Below are positions 5,547 through 6,942 of a stretch of 6,942 nucleotides of DNA, piece by piece. This DNA comes from an uncultured Bacteroidales bacterium (GTDB lineage Bacteria > Bacteroidota > Bacteroidia > Bacteroidales > UBA932). Positions within the stretch are counted from its first letter, which is position 1, and each line of letters opens with the position of its first letter. The stretch covers positions 1 through 6,942 of the forward strand of contig CAMOGR010000072.1 in assembly GCA_946614205.1 (NCBI GenBank), written 5' to 3'. The notes beneath the pieces were generated by a model. That model had not been told where the DNA came from, did not search any database, and was given only the letters and a program-made list of their open reading frames with translations. Both the position numbers and the translations under genes were made by a program.

Positions 5547-6942
5547 TCTATAGTTATTATTTCCATTTCTTTCTTGCGTCCGGCGTTCTCCAGCGCCTCC
5601 TGCGCCTTGGCGGCGCGCGAGAGGAACAGGCTCCGCAGGAACTCAAGAGTCTTGTTGTACTCTTTCTGGTAAGAGAAGCCGAGACCGTTGCGCTGCGAAT
5701 AGTCAAGGCTGCTCGTGTATTCGTCGGCAGAGTGGCTGAAGAGCTTGAAGCGCAGTTCGCCGCTCTTGTCGAGTTTGAGCTCTATGTCGAGGTCGCCCAC
5801 GATGTCGCCGGCGGCGCTCTTGGACGTACTGTAGCGGCGGTTGCCGACCGAGCCGCCGACTATCAGGCGGTTGTTGAACAGCTGCGTTGACACGGCGACG
5901 TCGAATATGTCCGTACCGACGTCGTCCTGCTGGTATCCGAAGCCGAAGTCGAGCGGGATGTCGAGCTTCTGCAGGATGTTGTTCAGCTGTCCGGCTACGA
6001 TTTCTCCGACATTCGAGTATATCATGTTGCTGCCGTTGACGATGCCGGAATTCTCTTCGGGGATGAAAGTGCCGAGGAGCAGCAGGGCGACGAACTGTTT
6101 CTGGACCTTGTCGGTGGTGCTCAGGGCCGCGTCGACCGTCATCTTGGTGGACGGGTCGAGGTCGGGTACGTTGATGGCGAACGAGACCTCCGGGCTGCGT
6201 AACCTGCCGCCTATGTTCAGTCCGCACTCGACGATGCGCCGGCTGGAGGCGGAGGTGGTATCGGCCACGATGGCGCTCAGGGACGTCTTGACGTTGTGGA
6301 CGGCGTGGATGTCGAGCGTGCTTTCCATCACGTCGCCGTTGAGCTTGATGGAACTGCCCTCGCGGATGTCGAATTCCTTGCTCACGATGCCGGGGAGGTT
6401 GAAGAGGTACTTTCCCTTGTCGATGTTGTAGTCTCCCTTGAGCTGAAGCTTGGAACGGGCTGTGTTGAGGTCGAGTACGACATCGCCGACGCCTCCGGCG
6501 GTGAGCACGTGGCCGGATTCCTTGTCAATCTCGACGTTGGCCACCACATCCGGGGAAACCCTCGCCCTGGCGTGTATCGTGACGCCCTTGTCGGATCTGG
6601 GAGCCTCGACGGCCACGGCAGCGGCGCTTTCGCTGTGCGTCACTTCCCGGGTCTTGAAAGTCAGCAGGTTGCTGCCCGATGCGGCAGAAGACGAAGATAC
6701 GGGGACATTGACGGTGCCCGGGCCTGCACTTGACACGTCGGCGTCGATGCCGAGCGCGCTGAACGGGCCGCGGACCCTTCCGTTTCCGGTGACGGCGAGG
6801 TCGCCGTAGATGAATATGGGACTGTTGGAATTGGGCACGTCGATAGCCTTGAGCCTGTGCATCTCGAGTTCTGCGTCTATCCTCGGGGCGCTGAGCTTGC
6901 GCATGTCCAGGCTGCCTGTCAGCACACCCATCCCGCCGTATT
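5543..6942 (-). CDS. tamB: TamB-family translocation and assembly module protein, C-terminal part (5' end outside window)
   Basis: TamB is a very long, beta-rich inner-membrane-anchored protein spanning the periplasm; with an Omp85 partner it aids outer-membrane protein insertion and, in related AsmA-like proteins, lipid transport. Only the last 465 or so codons are present; the frame stays open to the right edge (reading YGG before a Met at 6931), so that Met is not the start. Numbering from that Met, the conserved TamB C-terminal domain covers about 150-440: KGKYLFNLPG and FDIREGSSIKLNGD (187-200) followed by LDIHA, then LNIGGRLRSPEVSFAINVP (238-256) and QKQFVALLLLGTF (277-289), all classic for the family. 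The repeated strand segments DLDIELKLDKSGELRFKLF and NGLGFSYQKEYNKT precede a charged, probably helical tail (436-462). It ends ATGA, overlapping folB. The operon promoter must lie beyond the window. Confidence 0.9.
   Translation of the reverse strand, partial: YGGMGVLTGSLDMRKLSAPRIDAELEMHRLKAIDVPNSNSPIFIYGDLAVTGNGRVRGPFSALGIDADVSSAGPGTVNVPVSSSSAASGSNLLTFKTREVTHSESAAAVAVEAPRSDKGVTIHARARVSPDVVANVEIDKESGHVLTAGGVGDVVLDLNTARSKLQLKGDYNIDKGKYLFNLPGIVSKEFDIREGSSIKLNGDVMESTLDIHAVHNVKTSLSAIVADTTSASSRRIVECGLNIGGRLRSPEVSFAINVPDLDPSTKMTVDAALSTTDKVQKQFVALLLLGTFIPEENSGIVNGSNMIYSNVGEIVAGQLNNILQKLDIPLDFGFGYQQDDVGTDIFDVAVSTQLFNNRLIVGGSVGNRRYSTSKSAAGDIVGDLDIELKLDKSGELRFKLFSHSADEYTSSLDYSQRNGLGFSYQKEYNKTLEFLRSLFLSRAAKAQEALENAGRKKEMEIITIE

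Overview
The window looks like chromosomal DNA from a fairly GC-rich member of the Bacteroidales. Three things suggest this: two promoters of the Bacteroides type (TAnnTTTG at -7) with almost no Shine-Dalgarno signals, an aldose 1-epimerase made as a lipoprotein, and a TamB protein of the Bacteroidota type followed by folB and mtaB. A Rikenellaceae/Alistipes-like or related uncultured lineage would fit the base composition, but no marker here fixes the genus.

Layout from left to right. Positions 1-327 hold no recognisable gene. They contain a decaying array of 51-bp tandem repeats (1-173), each carrying two GGGCCC-centred half units, and a separate 15-bp tandem duplication (281-310). Next, on the minus strand, is a two-gene unit reading from 1715 down to 328: a Bcp-type peroxiredoxin and, 2 nt after its stop, a flavin reductase-like protein with an unusual C-terminal extension. 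Their promoter lies at about 1739-1746. A 259-bp divergent region separates this unit from a plus-strand galM-like lipoprotein gene (1975-3090), which has its own good promoter (TTG 1923-1925, TAAATTTG 1946-1953).

The right half is one tightly packed minus-strand operon that enters from beyond the right edge: tamB (3' part only), folB, mtaB and a PhnP-like metallo-beta-lactamase-fold hydrolase. tamB/folB and mtaB/hydrolase each overlap by ATGA, and folB/mtaB overlap by about 28 bp, so all four are probably co-transcribed and translationally coupled. The operon runs into galM head-on, with only 4 bp between the two stop codons and no visible terminator.

Most of the window is housekeeping: outer-membrane biogenesis (TamB), folate synthesis (FolB), tRNA A37 methylthiolation (MtaB), peroxide detoxification (Bcp) and sugar epimerisation (GalM). 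I see no defence system, mobile element, CRISPR array or RNA gene. The parts that deserve a second look are the in-frame-length repeats at the left edge, the PCP_red-like tail on the flavin reductase, and the PhnP-like hydrolase coupled to mtaB.
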